DNA of 64,000 nt, from positions 1-64,000 of the forward strand of contig JALHQB010000008.1 of assembly GCA_022842185.1 (NCBI GenBank). Direction: 5' to 3'. The position numbers and the translations under genes were made by a program. This DNA is from Acetobacteraceae bacterium (GTDB taxonomy: Bacteria; Pseudomonadota; Alphaproteobacteria; Acetobacterales; Acetobacteraceae). Below the pieces are notes generated by a model. That model worked only from the letters and a program-made list of their open reading frames with translations. It was not told the origin of the DNA and ran no database searches. Positions 21,821 to 29,982 of this stretch are shown in pieces. The first letter of the stretch is position 1; each line of letters starts with the position of its first letter.

Positions 21821-23144
21821 CCTGTCCGTCGGCCAGGCGGACGGGGTGCTGTACCGGGTGCTGCGGCGGGTGATCGACATTCGCCCCGCGGAAGTTCGCG
21901 CGCTCGCCTGGTCATGGCTCTACGTATTCGCGCTGTTCCTGGCCTATTACGTGCTGCGCCCGATCCGCGACGAACTGGGCGTGGCGGGCGGCGTGCGGAA
22001 CCTGCCCTGGCTGTTCACCGGTACGCTGCTGGCGATGCTCGCGGCCAATCCGCTGTTCGCCTATGCGGTGCGGCGCTGGCCGCGCGAGTCGTTCATCGCC
22101 ATCGCCTACCGCTTTTTCATGGTGAACCTGCTGGTCTTCATGGCGCTGCTGATGGTGGCGACGCCCGAGCAGCATGTGTGGATCGGCCGCGCCTTCTTCA
22201 TCTGGACATCGGTGTTCAACCTGTTCGTGGTGTCGGTCTTCTGGTCGTTCATCGTGGATGTGTTTGATTCCGAACAGGGTAAGCGGCTGTTTGGATTCCT
22301 CGCCGCCGGCGCGACGCTGGGGGGCATCGCGGGGTCGGCGCTGACCTCGGGACTGGTGACGCTGGTCGGGCAGAACTGGCTGCTGGTGGCCTCGATCGTG
22401 CTGCTGGAGGTCGCGGTGTTCGCCGCTCGCCGCCTGTCACTCGTCAGCGACGCCTTCCGCCATGTGGGCGTGACCGACGACCCGCATCGCCCGCTCGGCG
22501 GCGGCATCTTCGCGGGGATGACGCATACGCTGCGTTCGCCCTACCTGCTCGGGATCGCCGGCTTCATCCTGTTGTATTCCATCACCTCGACCGTGTTGTA
22601 TTTCCAGCAGGCCAGCATCGCCGAGGCGAACTTCCCCAACCGCGCGGCACGGACGGCCTTCTTCGCCAATATCGACCTTTGGGTGAATGTGCTCACGCTG
22701 GGCTTGCAATTGTTCCTGACAGGACGCCTGACGGCGTGGCTCGGCGTCGCGGTGATGCTCACTATCCTGCCCGCCCTCAGCATCTTCGGCTTTGCCGCGC
22801 TGGCGACCTGGCCGGCCGTGGCGGTCTTCGTCGTGGTGCAGGTGGCGCGCCGGGTCAGCAACTTCGCGCTGGCAAGGCCGACGCGGGAGGTGCTGTTCAC
22901 CGCCGTCCCGCGCGAGGATCGCTACAAGGCCAAGAACTTCATCGACACCGTGGTCTATCGCGGTGGCGACCAGGTGGCGGCCTGGAGCTACGCCGGACTG
23001 CTCGCGGTGGGACTCAGCCTGACCGGCATCGCGGCCGTCGCGGTGCCGATCTGCATCGCCTGGGCAGGGCTGAGCTTCTGGCTCGGCCGGCAGCAGCAGG
23101 CGCAGGAAGCGGCAGCGGTCCGATTGGCCGCTGCCGGCAACTGA
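21810..23144 (+). CDS. Multi-pass transporter, MFS or ATP/ADP-carrier-like
   Basis: This is an integral membrane protein of 444 residues with about 11-12 hydrophobic segments. The opening helices carry LYVFALFLAYYVLRPIRDELG and then LPWLFTGTLLAML, a pattern found in a bacterial group annotated either as MFS transporters or as NTP/NDP exchange-like transporters. The substrate cannot be read from the sequence. The start at 21810 overlaps the aldo/keto reductase 3' end by 11 bases; a longer in-frame start at 21774 lies deeper in that gene. A terminator-like hairpin follows. Confidence 0.85.
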   Translation: MASDLSVGQADGVLYRVLRRVIDIRPAEVRALAWSWLYVFALFLAYYVLRPIRDELGVAGGVRNLPWLFTGTLLAMLAANPLFAYAVRRWPRESFIAIAYRFFMVNLLVFMALLMVATPEQHVWIGRAFFIWTSVFNLFVVSVFWSFIVDVFDSEQGKRLFGFLAAGATLGGIAGSALTSGLVTLVGQNWLLVASIVLLEVAVFAARRLSLVSDAFRHVGVTDDPHRPLGGGIFAGMTHTLRSPYLLGIAGFILLYSITSTVLYFQQASIAEANFPNRAARTAFFANIDLWVNVLTLGLQLFLTGRLTAWLGVAVMLTILPALSIFGFAALATWPAVAVFVVVQVARRVSNFALARPTREVLFTAVPREDRYKAKNFIDTVVYRGGDQVAAWSYAGLLAVGLSLTGIAAVAVPICIAWAGLSFWLGRQQQAQEAAAVRLAAAGN

Positions 23145-23153
23145 ATGCGGCCG

Positions 23154-23176
23154 GGGAGGGGCCTCGCGCCCCTCCC
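23154..23176. terminator. Terminator-like hairpin between convergent genes
   Basis: GGGAGGGG (23154-23161) pairs with CCCCTCCC (23169-23176) over a 7-base loop. It starts ten bases after the transporter stop and about 20 bases beyond the stop of the convergent SDR gene. There is no T-tract, so termination efficiency is uncertain. Confidence 0.5.
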
Positions 23177-23195
23177 TGCAACCGGACCGGACTCG

Positions 23196-23978
23196 TCAGC
23201 CCAGCCGCTGCACATCCCCATCGACCGACAGCGCCTGCCCGCTGATCGTCGCACCGAAAGGCGAACAGATGAACAGCGCCATGTTGGTGATGTCGTGCTG
23301 GGTGACATAACTGCGCAGGGAGACGTCCCGCAGCAGTTCGGCCTCCTTGTCCTTGAATGCTACGCCCTCGGCTTGGGCCTTGGCCTCGATCACGCGGCGG
23401 ATGCGGTCGCCGGCGACCAACCCCGGCAGGATGGCGTTCACCCGGATGCGATCCGGGCCGAGTTCGATCGACAGCGATTTGGTGAACCCCACCACGCCCC
23501 ATTTGGCGGCCGCGTAGGGGCTGCGCAGCGGAAACCCGAAGCGCCCGGCCGCCGAGGACAGGTTCACGATCGACCCGCCCCCCGCATTGCGCAGATGCGG
23601 GACCGCGCGCCGCGCGCAGTGGAACATCGCAGCCAGGTCGATCCGCAGCGTGGCCTCCAGCGCCTCGGGCGTGACATCCTCCACGCGGGCGGTGGGACCA
23701 GCGATGCCGGCGTTGTTCACCAGCACATCCAGCCCGCCGAGCGTCGAGGCGGCGACATCGACGAATTCCTCGCAGGCGGCGACCTCACCCATGTCGGCAC
23801 GCATCTTCGGGTGCGGGCAGTCCGCCAGGGCTTCGGTATCGACGTCGCAGACGAACACCTTCGCGCCGCGGGCGGCGAAACTGTCCGCCATGACGCGGCC
23901 GATGCCGCCGGCGCCGGCGCTGATCGCCACGCGAAGACCCGCCAGATCCACCGTCAAAGGCTGGTTGCTGCCTTGCAT
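23196..23978 (-). CDS. Short-chain dehydrogenase/reductase (SDR)
   Basis: This is a classical SDR of 260 residues from the ATG at 23978. The nucleotide-binding motif is SAGAGGIG (20-27), NNAG is at 88-91, and the catalytic triad is S142, Y155 and K159 (YAAAK). It probably uses NAD, because an acidic residue (VCDVD) ends the second beta strand. The substrate is unknown. I chose 23978 because GAGGGGGG lies eight bases upstream; longer in-frame starts at 24011 and 24047 add residues not typical of the family. Transcribed alone, convergent with the transporter gene. Confidence 0.92.
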   Translation of the reverse strand: MQGSNQPLTVDLAGLRVAISAGAGGIGRVMADSFAARGAKVFVCDVDTEALADCPHPKMRADMGEVAACEEFVDVAASTLGGLDVLVNNAGIAGPTARVEDVTPEALEATLRIDLAAMFHCARRAVPHLRNAGGGSIVNLSSAAGRFGFPLRSPYAAAKWGVVGFTKSLSIELGPDRIRVNAILPGLVAGDRIRRVIEAKAQAEGVAFKDKEAELLRDVSLRSYVTQHDITNMALFICSPFGATISGQALSVDGDVQRLG

Positions 23979-24082
23979 CTTGCGTCCCCCCTCATGAATC
24001 GCTTCAGCCATGGTCGTGCGGCGCGGACCGGCCGGCAAGGGCGTCATTCCGTTCGGCCGGACATCCGGTCTAGGATCGGCGG

Positions 24083-25090
24083 ATGAACGCTTTCGAGATC
24101 ATCTCCGCCTCGACCATCGTCCTGATCGTGCTGCTGGTCCTCGCGGTGCTGACCGCGCTGCGCGGCATCCGCACCGTGCCGCAGGGCGAGGTCTGGACCG
24201 TCGAGCGCTTCGGCGCCTTCACCCGCATGCTGGCCCCGGGGCTGAACTTCATCATCCCCTTCATCGACGGCATCGGCCGGCGGGTGAACGTCCAGGAACA
24301 GGTGCTCGACATTCCCGAGCAGTCGGTCATCACGCGCGACAATGCGACGGTCGCGGTCGATGGCATCGTTTATTACCGGGTCATGGACCCGGCCAAGGCG
24401 GCCTATGCCGTGCAGACCATGGGCATCGCGCTGACCGCGCTGGCCATGACCAACATCCGCGCCGTGATCGGCGAGATGGAACTCGACGCCACGCTGTCGG
24501 GACGCGAGCGCATCAATTCCTCGCTGCTGAGCATCCTGGACGGCGCGACCGAACCCTGGGGCGTGAAGGTCGCCCGCGTTGAGATCCGGAAGATCGAACC
24601 GCCCGAGAACCTGATCCGCGCCATGACCCTGCAGATGACCGCCGAGCGCGAGCGCCGCGCAACCGTCGCCAAGGCCGAGGGCGAGCGCGAGGCCGAGATA
24701 AAGCGCGCCGAGGGCGAGAAGCAGGCGCTGATCCTGCAGGCCGAGGGCCGTAAGGAAGCCGCCTTCCGCGACGCCGAGGCGCGCGAGCGATCCGCCGAGG
24801 CCGAGGCGAACGCGACGCGGTCGGTGGCCGAGGCCGCGACCGGCGCGGGCACCGACGCGCTGCGGTACTTCATCGCCGACAAATACGTGAAGGCGTTCGA
24901 GGTGCTGGCCGGCAATACGGCGCAGAAGCTGGTGATCGTGCCGATGGAGAGCAGCGCCTTGGCGGGCGGCATCACCCAGGCACTGGAACTGCTGCGCGGG
25001 CCGGACGGCGGCCCGGCGCCGCGCCTGCCGCCGCGCCCCTCGGCACCGTTGGCATCCCCGGAGGCGCCCTCGCCATGGACCCCGCGCTGA
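24083..25090 (+). CDS. SPFH/stomatin-family membrane protein (QmcA/paraslipin type)
   Basis: The product has 335 residues: one N-terminal membrane helix (about 8-28), an SPFH/band-7 domain (RTVPQGEVWTVERFGAF to about residue 200), then a long alanine/glutamate/arginine-rich coiled coil (about 190-265) and a proline-rich tail. These proteins oligomerise into membrane microdomain scaffolds that affect proteases and membrane quality control. The stop overlaps the nfeD-like gene by 16 bases; the QmcA-NfeD gene pair is a well-known conserved arrangement, with the two proteins acting together. Confidence 0.93.
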   Translation: MNAFEIISASTIVLIVLLVLAVLTALRGIRTVPQGEVWTVERFGAFTRMLAPGLNFIIPFIDGIGRRVNVQEQVLDIPEQSVITRDNATVAVDGIVYYRVMDPAKAAYAVQTMGIALTALAMTNIRAVIGEMELDATLSGRERINSSLLSILDGATEPWGVKVARVEIRKIEPPENLIRAMTLQMTAERERRATVAKAEGEREAEIKRAEGEKQALILQAEGRKEAAFRDAEARERSAEAEANATRSVAEAATGAGTDALRYFIADKYVKAFEVLAGNTAQKLVIVPMESSALAGGITQALELLRGPDGGPAPRLPPRPSAPLASPEAPSPWTPR

Positions 25091-25500
25091 GCTGGATCCT
25101 GGTCGGGCTGGTTCTGCTTGGCGCGGAGACCCTGCTGCCCGGCGTCTTCCTGCTGTGGGTGGGGCTGGCGGCGCTCGGCACGGGCGTGATGCTGCTGCTG
25201 GTCACGCCGCCCTTCTGGGTGACCGTGGTGGTGTTCATCGTGCTGCTGGCCGCCGGCATCGCCACTGCCCTGCGGCTGCGCCGGTCCGCCCAGCCGCGGC
25301 CACGGATGAACACACCCGATTCCGGCCTGGTCGGGCGGCCCGGTGTCCTGATCGATGCCGGCGCGACCGGCCCGCGCGTGCGGGTGGGCGATTCCGATTG
25401 GGCCGCGCGGCTGCCGAACGACGTGGCCGGCAGCCCGGCAGGCACGCGCGTCCGCGTGGAAGGCGTGGACGGCACCACCCTGGTGGTGCGGCCGGAATGA
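25075..25500 (+). CDS. NfeD-like membrane protein with OB-fold domain
   Basis: This 141-residue protein has three hydrophobic segments in its first 70 residues (for example WILVGLVLLGAETLLPGVFLLW) and a C-terminal soluble beta-rich domain (about 85-141, GLVGRPGVLIDAG to GTTLVVRPE) with the look of the NfeD OB-fold. It is the short form without the ClpP-like protease. It starts inside the last 16 bases of the SPFH gene, so the two are translationally coupled partners. Confidence 0.92.
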   Translation: MDPALSWILVGLVLLGAETLLPGVFLLWVGLAALGTGVMLLLVTPPFWVTVVVFIVLLAAGIATALRLRRSAQPRPRMNTPDSGLVGRPGVLIDAGATGPRVRVGDSDWAARLPNDVAGSPAGTRVRVEGVDGTTLVVRPE

Positions 25501-25522
25501 CCTGGCCGCCCGGCCGTTGCAG

Positions 25523-25547
25523 GGAACCCGGCGCCTGATCCTGCGTT
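25523..25547 (+). promoter_or_regulatory. EcfG-type promoter upstream of host-attachment-like gene
   Basis: GGAAC (25523-25527), 16 bases, then CGTT (25544-25547) match the EcfG consensus exactly. Transcription would start around 25553, directly before the CAGGAGGG ribosome binding site (25555-25562) of the gene starting at 25569. The short leader is plausible for this promoter class. Confidence 0.65.
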
Positions 25548-25568
25548 TCTTCTGCAGGAGGGCCCAGA

Positions 25569-26060
25569 ATGAGCACCACCACCGAGACCGCCACCGGCGG
25601 GCGCCAGCAGAACCGACTTTTTGTCGTCGTCAATGGGAGCCATGGTCGCGCCTATGTGAAGCGCCAGGGCGAAAGCGGCTACGACCCGGTTATCGACTGG
25701 AACGAGCCCGATGCGCGGCGGAAGGATGCCGACCAGGGCGAGGACCGGCCCGGCCGCGCCTTCGGCGGTGGCACGGGCCAACGCAGCGCGATGGAACATG
25801 ACGGCATCGACGACAGCCCGAAGGAACATGCGAAGCGCAACCTGGCGCGGCGCATTGCGGAGGATCTGTGCGACGCGCTGCGCAGCAATCGGCACGGCAG
25901 CTTTGTACTCGTCGCGCCGCCGCACGTCGCAGCGGCCGTGCTGGATCATATGCCGACCGACCAGCGCAAAAACCTGGCTGGCGAGGATCATCACGATCTG
26001 ACGGCGTTGCCGACCGGCGAATTGTTCCTGCGCCTCGATTCCCTCCGGCCCGTCGGCTGA
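25569..26060 (+). CDS. Host-attachment-like protein (baeRF family)
   Basis: This 163-residue protein belongs to the family annotated as 'protein required for attachment to host cells', related to bacterial archaeo-eukaryotic release-factor-like (baeRF) domains. The pattern fits: a first strand FVVVNGSHGRAYV, a central acidic segment, RNLARRIAEDLCDAL, and FVLVAPPHVAAAVLDHM. No signal peptide or membrane helix is seen, so it is probably cytoplasmic and the attachment role is by family name only. AGGAGGG precedes the ATG. An exact EcfG-type promoter lies upstream, so it is probably part of the general stress regulon. Confidence 0.85.
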   Translation: MSTTTETATGGRQQNRLFVVVNGSHGRAYVKRQGESGYDPVIDWNEPDARRKDADQGEDRPGRAFGGGTGQRSAMEHDGIDDSPKEHAKRNLARRIAEDLCDALRSNRHGSFVLVAPPHVAAAVLDHMPTDQRKNLAGEDHHDLTALPTGELFLRLDSLRPVG

Positions 26061-26259
26061 AGCGATTTCCGGCGCTACGCTTCGCAGCGCGTCCAATGTC
26101 GGTGCGTATTGCTTTGGTCATGGCCGACGGAGACCGAGAAACAGCCCCCGCCGCGAGGCGGGAACTTCCGGCCCCGATGTCCGCGATGACCTCCTCGTCT
26201 CGTCACGGAATGTGACAACACTTGACCCGGTGGCGCCGACGCGCCACGTCATAGGCACC

Positions 26260-26574
26260 ATGGAAACGAACAACCGCCCGCCCGTGATCGACATGACGCC
26301 GGAAGGCGAGTTCCGCGACGCGGCGCCGCCGCGGCGGGCCAGCACGCTCGACCGGGTTTTGGCGCGCGTCGGCGGCGTCGCCATGCTCGTGGCGGTCGGC
26401 GCGGGCGCGCTCCTGCTGGCTGGCCTCGCCGTTCTGGCCATCAGCGTGCTGCTGCCGGTCGTGTTGATCGCTGGATTGATCGGCGGCGTGTCGCTGTGGT
26501 GGCGCATCCGACGGGCGCAGCGCAACGGCACCGCCCCGGCGCAGGGCGCACGGTTCGTGTTCATCCGCCGCTGA
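26260..26574 (+). CDS. Small membrane protein of unknown function
   Basis: This is a 104-residue protein with a hydrophilic, proline- and arginine-containing N-terminus (about 1-35), two hydrophobic stretches (about 40-60 and 62-84, the second including ISVLLPVVLIAGLIGG), and a basic tail ending FVFIRR. It is probably an inner-membrane hairpin. I do not recognise a family. The start at 26260 is preferred over an in-frame ATG at 26212. It is convergent with the luciferase-like gene. Confidence 0.65.
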   Translation: METNNRPPVIDMTPEGEFRDAAPPRRASTLDRVLARVGGVAMLVAVGAGALLLAGLAVLAISVLLPVVLIAGLIGGVSLWWRIRRAQRNGTAPAQGARFVFIRR

Positions 26575-26584
26575 CGCCGGGCTC

Positions 26585-26600
26585 CCGCGCGATGGCGCGG
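26585..26600. terminator. Short hairpin between convergent genes
   Basis: CCGCGC (26585-26590) pairs with GCGCGG (26595-26600) over GATG. It sits in the 28 bases between two convergent stops. The stem is short and no T-run follows, so this is a weak call. Confidence 0.3.
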
Positions 26601-26602
26601 CG

Positions 26603-27652
26603 CTACTCGGCGGCGACCGGCAGTCGCGCTTGCAGGCCGAACGCCTCAGCCAACAGAGAATAGGACCGCCGCCGCGCCGCCGGATCATGGCAGTGCGTGA
26701 TCACGGCGAATTCGGCGATGCCGCCATGCGCGGCCGAAAGCGCCTCCAGTTTTGCCTTCACCTGTTCGGGCGCCCCGACCATGGCGTTGGCGCGCATCTT
26801 CTCGATCCGAGCCAGTTCCAGGTCGGAATAGGCATGCGCCTCGGCCTCCTCGACGCTCGGCAGTGGCAGGTACAGGCCGCGGTCGCGCTTCAGCCGCCAC
26901 AATTCGCGTGAGCGGAACAGCCGCTGCGCCTCGGCCTCGGTATCGGCGACAAGGCAATAGACACCCAGGGCCGGATGCGGTGCCGCGACGCGTCCCGCCA
27001 TGCCGGGCTTGGCCTCAAAGGTTTCGCGATAGACCGCGATGGCCTGTTCCGACCCGCCGCCGTCGGAGAAGAAATGCGCGAAGCAGTAGGGCAGGGCGAA
27101 ATACCCCGCGACCTGCGCGCCGTAATCCGATGACCCCAGGATCCACATCTGCGGCCGTGTCTCGACCGCCGGCTGGGCGATGATGGACCGGAAGGGGTGG
27201 TTCTCCGGCAGGCCATCCCCGTGCCAGCCAAGCACATCCATCACCTGCTGCGGAAAGCGGTCGGCTGCCTGGTTGGCCTGGGGGTTCAATGCGAAGGCGG
27301 TCCGCCCATCCGAACCCGGCGCACGCCCGACGCCGAGATCGACGCGGCCCGGCGCGATCGCCTCCAGCATGCGGAACTGCTCGGCGACCTTCAACGCGGC
27401 ATAGTGCGGCAGCATGATCCCGGCGCTGCCGATGCGGATGCGCCTGGTCGTCGCGCCGATCGCCGCCAGCAGGACCTCCGGCGCCGTACCGGCATGCGAT
27501 GCACTGTTGTGATGTTCGGCGCACCAGTACCGATGGAAGCCCAGCGCGTCGCAATGCTGCGCCAGCGCGATGGTCTCGCGCACCGCATCCCCCGGCGTGC
27601 GGCCCGAGGCGACGGAGGATTGATCAAGCGCGGAGAGCGTGAACCCGGTCAT
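26603..27652 (-). CDS. LLM-class flavin-dependent oxidoreductase
   Basis: This 349-residue member of the bacterial luciferase-like monooxygenase superfamily is an FMN/F420-type TIM barrel. It shows LGFHRYWCAEHHN, APEVLLAAIGATT, RIRIGSAGIMLPHYAALKVAEQF and PGRVDLGVGRAPGSD, in the order typical of the MsnO8-like subgroup. The natural substrate is unknown. It is transcribed alone on the minus strand. Confidence 0.93.
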   Translation of the reverse strand: MTGFTLSALDQSSVASGRTPGDAVRETIALAQHCDALGFHRYWCAEHHNSASHAGTAPEVLLAAIGATTRRIRIGSAGIMLPHYAALKVAEQFRMLEAIAPGRVDLGVGRAPGSDGRTAFALNPQANQAADRFPQQVMDVLGWHGDGLPENHPFRSIIAQPAVETRPQMWILGSSDYGAQVAGYFALPYCFAHFFSDGGGSEQAIAVYRETFEAKPGMAGRVAAPHPALGVYCLVADTEAEAQRLFRSRELWRLKRDRGLYLPLPSVEEAEAHAYSDLELARIEKMRANAMVGAPEQVKAKLEALSAAHGGIAEFAVITHCHDPAARRRSYSLLAEAFGLQARLPVAAE

Positions 27653-28118
27653 GAACGAGGTTTAGAGCAGATCGCCTCCGACTGAAATCACGCAACCGGC
27701 GCGAAGCTGTGCGAAGGCGACTGGCCGCTGCGCACCGCGGGCTACGCCGTTCCTGCGCGGGAAGGGTCATCGATCGCCCCGAGACTGGACGGTATGCTGG
27801 CCTTCGCGGGACGGACCCGCGGCACAAAGGAGAGACTCTTCCGCTATCGCAGAGGAAGATGCGCTCCGGGTTCCGGCCCGACGGAGGATGCATGCAGGAG
27901 ATGGATTTCATCGGGTGCGCCACTGTGCTGTCCCGTCAGGGGCGAGCGTGCGATGGCCAGTCCGGGGGTGGCGTCATGCCCGCTGCGGGGCGCGACGCGC
28001 TGGTGTCCAACCGCAATCCGGCCGTCTCCTCCGAGGTCGTCGCGGCGCATCGCCTGCGGGCCGGCGATGCGCTTGCAGATCTTCGCCACTGGCAGCCCCA
28101 GCCCCGAACGGTGACCGT
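27653..28118. other. Stretch without a confident gene
   Basis: These roughly 470 bases lie between the divergent LLM oxidoreductase and the first HMA-like gene. A plus-strand frame from the ATG at 27892 to a TGA at 28122 encodes 76 residues and has GGAGG four bases upstream. Its stop overlaps the TTG start of the next gene (TTGA), which hints at coupling, but the product resembles nothing I know. I saw no clear promoter motif. Confidence 0.35.
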
Positions 28119-28622
28119 TTGACCACCCCGCCCCCCGTCGGTAGCGCGCCGCCCCCCGATGCCCTCATCCTCGCCATCACCGGTCTGGCCGGGCCGACTG
28201 ACGCCGCAGCGGTGGACGCCGCGCTGAAGCGGTGCGACCCGGCGGCTCGGCTCTGGACCGACTGGCCGCGCGGCCTGGTCGCGGTGAAATCCGCCGCCCC
28301 GGCGAAGGCGCTGTGCGCGGCGGTGCAGGGCGCGGGCTTCGGCGTGCTGGTGCAGGGCGGTGGCGGGGTTCGGCGCGGCAGCGTCGCCGGCATCTTCGCG
28401 CGCATGCTGCTGTATGGCGTGCTGTTCAGCGTGGCCGGGCTGCTCGCCGGCATCGCGTTCGGCCTGGGCAATTCGATGCTGAACCCCGACTGCACGCGGC
28501 CTGGCAGCAGCGGCGGCTGCGCGATCGGGGTGGGCCTGTTCGCCGTGCTGTTCGGAGTGTTCGGCTTGCCGGTGGGCGTCATCGCCGGGCTGATCCACGG
28601 GCTGGCGCGACGCTATGGATGA
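28119..28622 (+). CDS. Membrane protein with Cys-less HMA-like domain (copy 1)
   Basis: About 167 residues. Residues about 12-75 have the pattern of a heavy-metal-associated (HMA) ferredoxin-like fold: LILAITGLAG, AAVDAALK, DWPRGLVAVKS, ALCAAVQGAGF. The metal-binding CxxC that normally follows the first strand is absent. Two hydrophobic segments follow (about 92-112 and 132-156), so the small domain is anchored to the membrane. The start is assigned to TTG at 28119 because no ATG or GTG lies in frame nearby; it is uncertain. The next gene, six bases downstream, encodes a divergent copy of the same architecture. Confidence 0.6.
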   Translation: MTTPPPVGSAPPPDALILAITGLAGPTDAAAVDAALKRCDPAARLWTDWPRGLVAVKSAAPAKALCAAVQGAGFGVLVQGGGGVRRGSVAGIFARMLLYGVLFSVAGLLAGIAFGLGNSMLNPDCTRPGSSGGCAIGVGLFAVLFGVFGLPVGVIAGLIHGLARRYG

Positions 28623-28628
28623 CGCGCC

Positions 28629-29150
28629 GTGACCATCACGCTGCCACCGGGTGCCGTGCTGCTGTCGGTGATGGGGGTGCGGGGGCCGCCGGACCACGCC
28701 GCCGTCCTCGCCGCGATCCGCCGCCGTGACCAGGCCGCCCACGTCCAGGCGGACTGGCCGCGTGGGCTGGTCACGATACAGTCCGACCAGACGCCGGAGG
28801 CGTTGCGCCTCGCCGTCCAGGATGCCGGCTTCATCGCTGCCTGGCTGCCCTACCCCCCGCGGGAGACCACCGCGCGCGGCGCGATCGCCGCGATCACGGG
28901 TGCGTTGGGCCTTGGTTTCGCAGGCTTCGTCCTGGGCACGCTGACGGGGGGCGTCGTGGCCCTGCTGCTGATCGCCGTCACGGAGTTCGGTGGCTCCGGC
29001 GATTCCGGAGGCGGCGCCATGGGCATCCCTGTCGTCGCGATTGGGGCGGGGTTCATCGGGGGCGTGACGGGCCTGCTGCTGGCGGTGTTCCGCAGACGCC
29101 AGGATTCCACGCGCACCACCCCGTCGGCGAACGGGCGGCCTACCCCTTGA
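28629..29150 (+). CDS. Membrane protein with Cys-less HMA-like domain (copy 2)
   Basis: This 173-residue paralogue of the preceding gene product shares LSVMGVRG, AAVLAAIR, a DWPRGLV core and ALRLAVQDAGF in the same order. It again has a Cys-less HMA-like N-terminal domain, then two membrane segments (about 84-116 and 132-156) and a basic tail. The start is GTG at 28629. Its last 11 bases overlap the convergent permease gene. The pair look like a tandem duplication whose domain cannot bind metal in the usual CxxC way, so a protein- or ligand-binding role is more likely; function unknown. Confidence 0.65.
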   Translation: MTITLPPGAVLLSVMGVRGPPDHAAVLAAIRRRDQAAHVQADWPRGLVTIQSDQTPEALRLAVQDAGFIAAWLPYPPRETTARGAIAAITGALGLGFAGFVLGTLTGGVVALLLIAVTEFGGSGDSGGGAMGIPVVAIGAGFIGGVTGLLLAVFRRRQDSTRTTPSANGRPTP

Positions 29151-29982
29151 CCGCGCCCGCCATCAGCCCAGCCACAATGCGCCGCTGGAACACCATGACC
29201 AGCAGGATGAGCGGCACCGTCACGATGACCGATGCCGCCATGATCCGACCCCAGGGCAGTTCGAAGCTGCTCGCCCCACTGATCAGCGCGATCGCCACGG
29301 GTACTGTCCGCATTTCATCCGTCAGGGTGAAGGTCAGGGCGAACAGAAACTCATTCCAGGCGGCGATAAAGGCGAGAAGCCCGGTGGTTGCCATCGCCGG
29401 GCCCATCAGAGGCAGGAAGACGCGCCGCAGGACGATCCACGGCGTCGCACCATCCATCATCGCCGCTTCCTCCAGCTCACGCGGCATTTCGCGCATGAAG
29501 GTCGTCAGCACCCAGACCGTGAAAGGCAGCGTGAAGATCAGATAGGAAAACACCAGGCTCAGAAGGTTGTTGTACAGGCCAAGCCACCGGATCAGCTCGA
29601 ACAGCCCGGACAGGACGGCCACCTGCGGAAACATCGACACCGCGAGTATGGCCGCCAGCAGCATGCCGCGCCCGCGGAATGCAACCCGCCCAAGTGCGAA
29701 TGCCGCGGTGACACCGAGGAACAGCGAGACGGCGACCACCGAACCCGCCACCAGCACGGAGTTGGCGATATTCCGCCCAAAGGGCCGTTCCCGGAACACC
29801 GCCGCATAATTGTCCCAGGCCGGCTGTGCAGGGAACATCTCCATCGTGAACAGCGCACTGCCCGACTTCAGCGACGACACTATCGCCCAGTAGAAGGGAA
29901 ACACCGTGTAGAGCGCGATGACTGCGAGCAGCAGCGCGAACAGCACGCGGCCCGCAAGGCGCCGCATCCGCCGCGCGCTCAA
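29140..29982 (-). CDS. Sugar ABC transporter permease, ThuG/MalG type
   Basis: This 280-residue inner-membrane permease has six predicted helices. The ATPase-docking EAA loop reads EEAAMMDGATPWIVLRRVFLP at about residues 175-195. It is closest in style to the second permease of trehalose/maltose importers (ThuG). Its start overlaps the ThuF-like stop by four bases. It is the last gene of a three-gene unit; no ATP-binding subunit follows. Confidence 0.92.
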   Translation of the reverse strand: MSARRMRRLAGRVLFALLLAVIALYTVFPFYWAIVSSLKSGSALFTMEMFPAQPAWDNYAAVFRERPFGRNIANSVLVAGSVVAVSLFLGVTAAFALGRVAFRGRGMLLAAILAVSMFPQVAVLSGLFELIRWLGLYNNLLSLVFSYLIFTLPFTVWVLTTFMREMPRELEEAAMMDGATPWIVLRRVFLPLMGPAMATTGLLAFIAAWNEFLFALTFTLTDEMRTVPVAIALISGASSFELPWGRIMAASVIVTVPLILLVMVFQRRIVAGLMAGAVKG

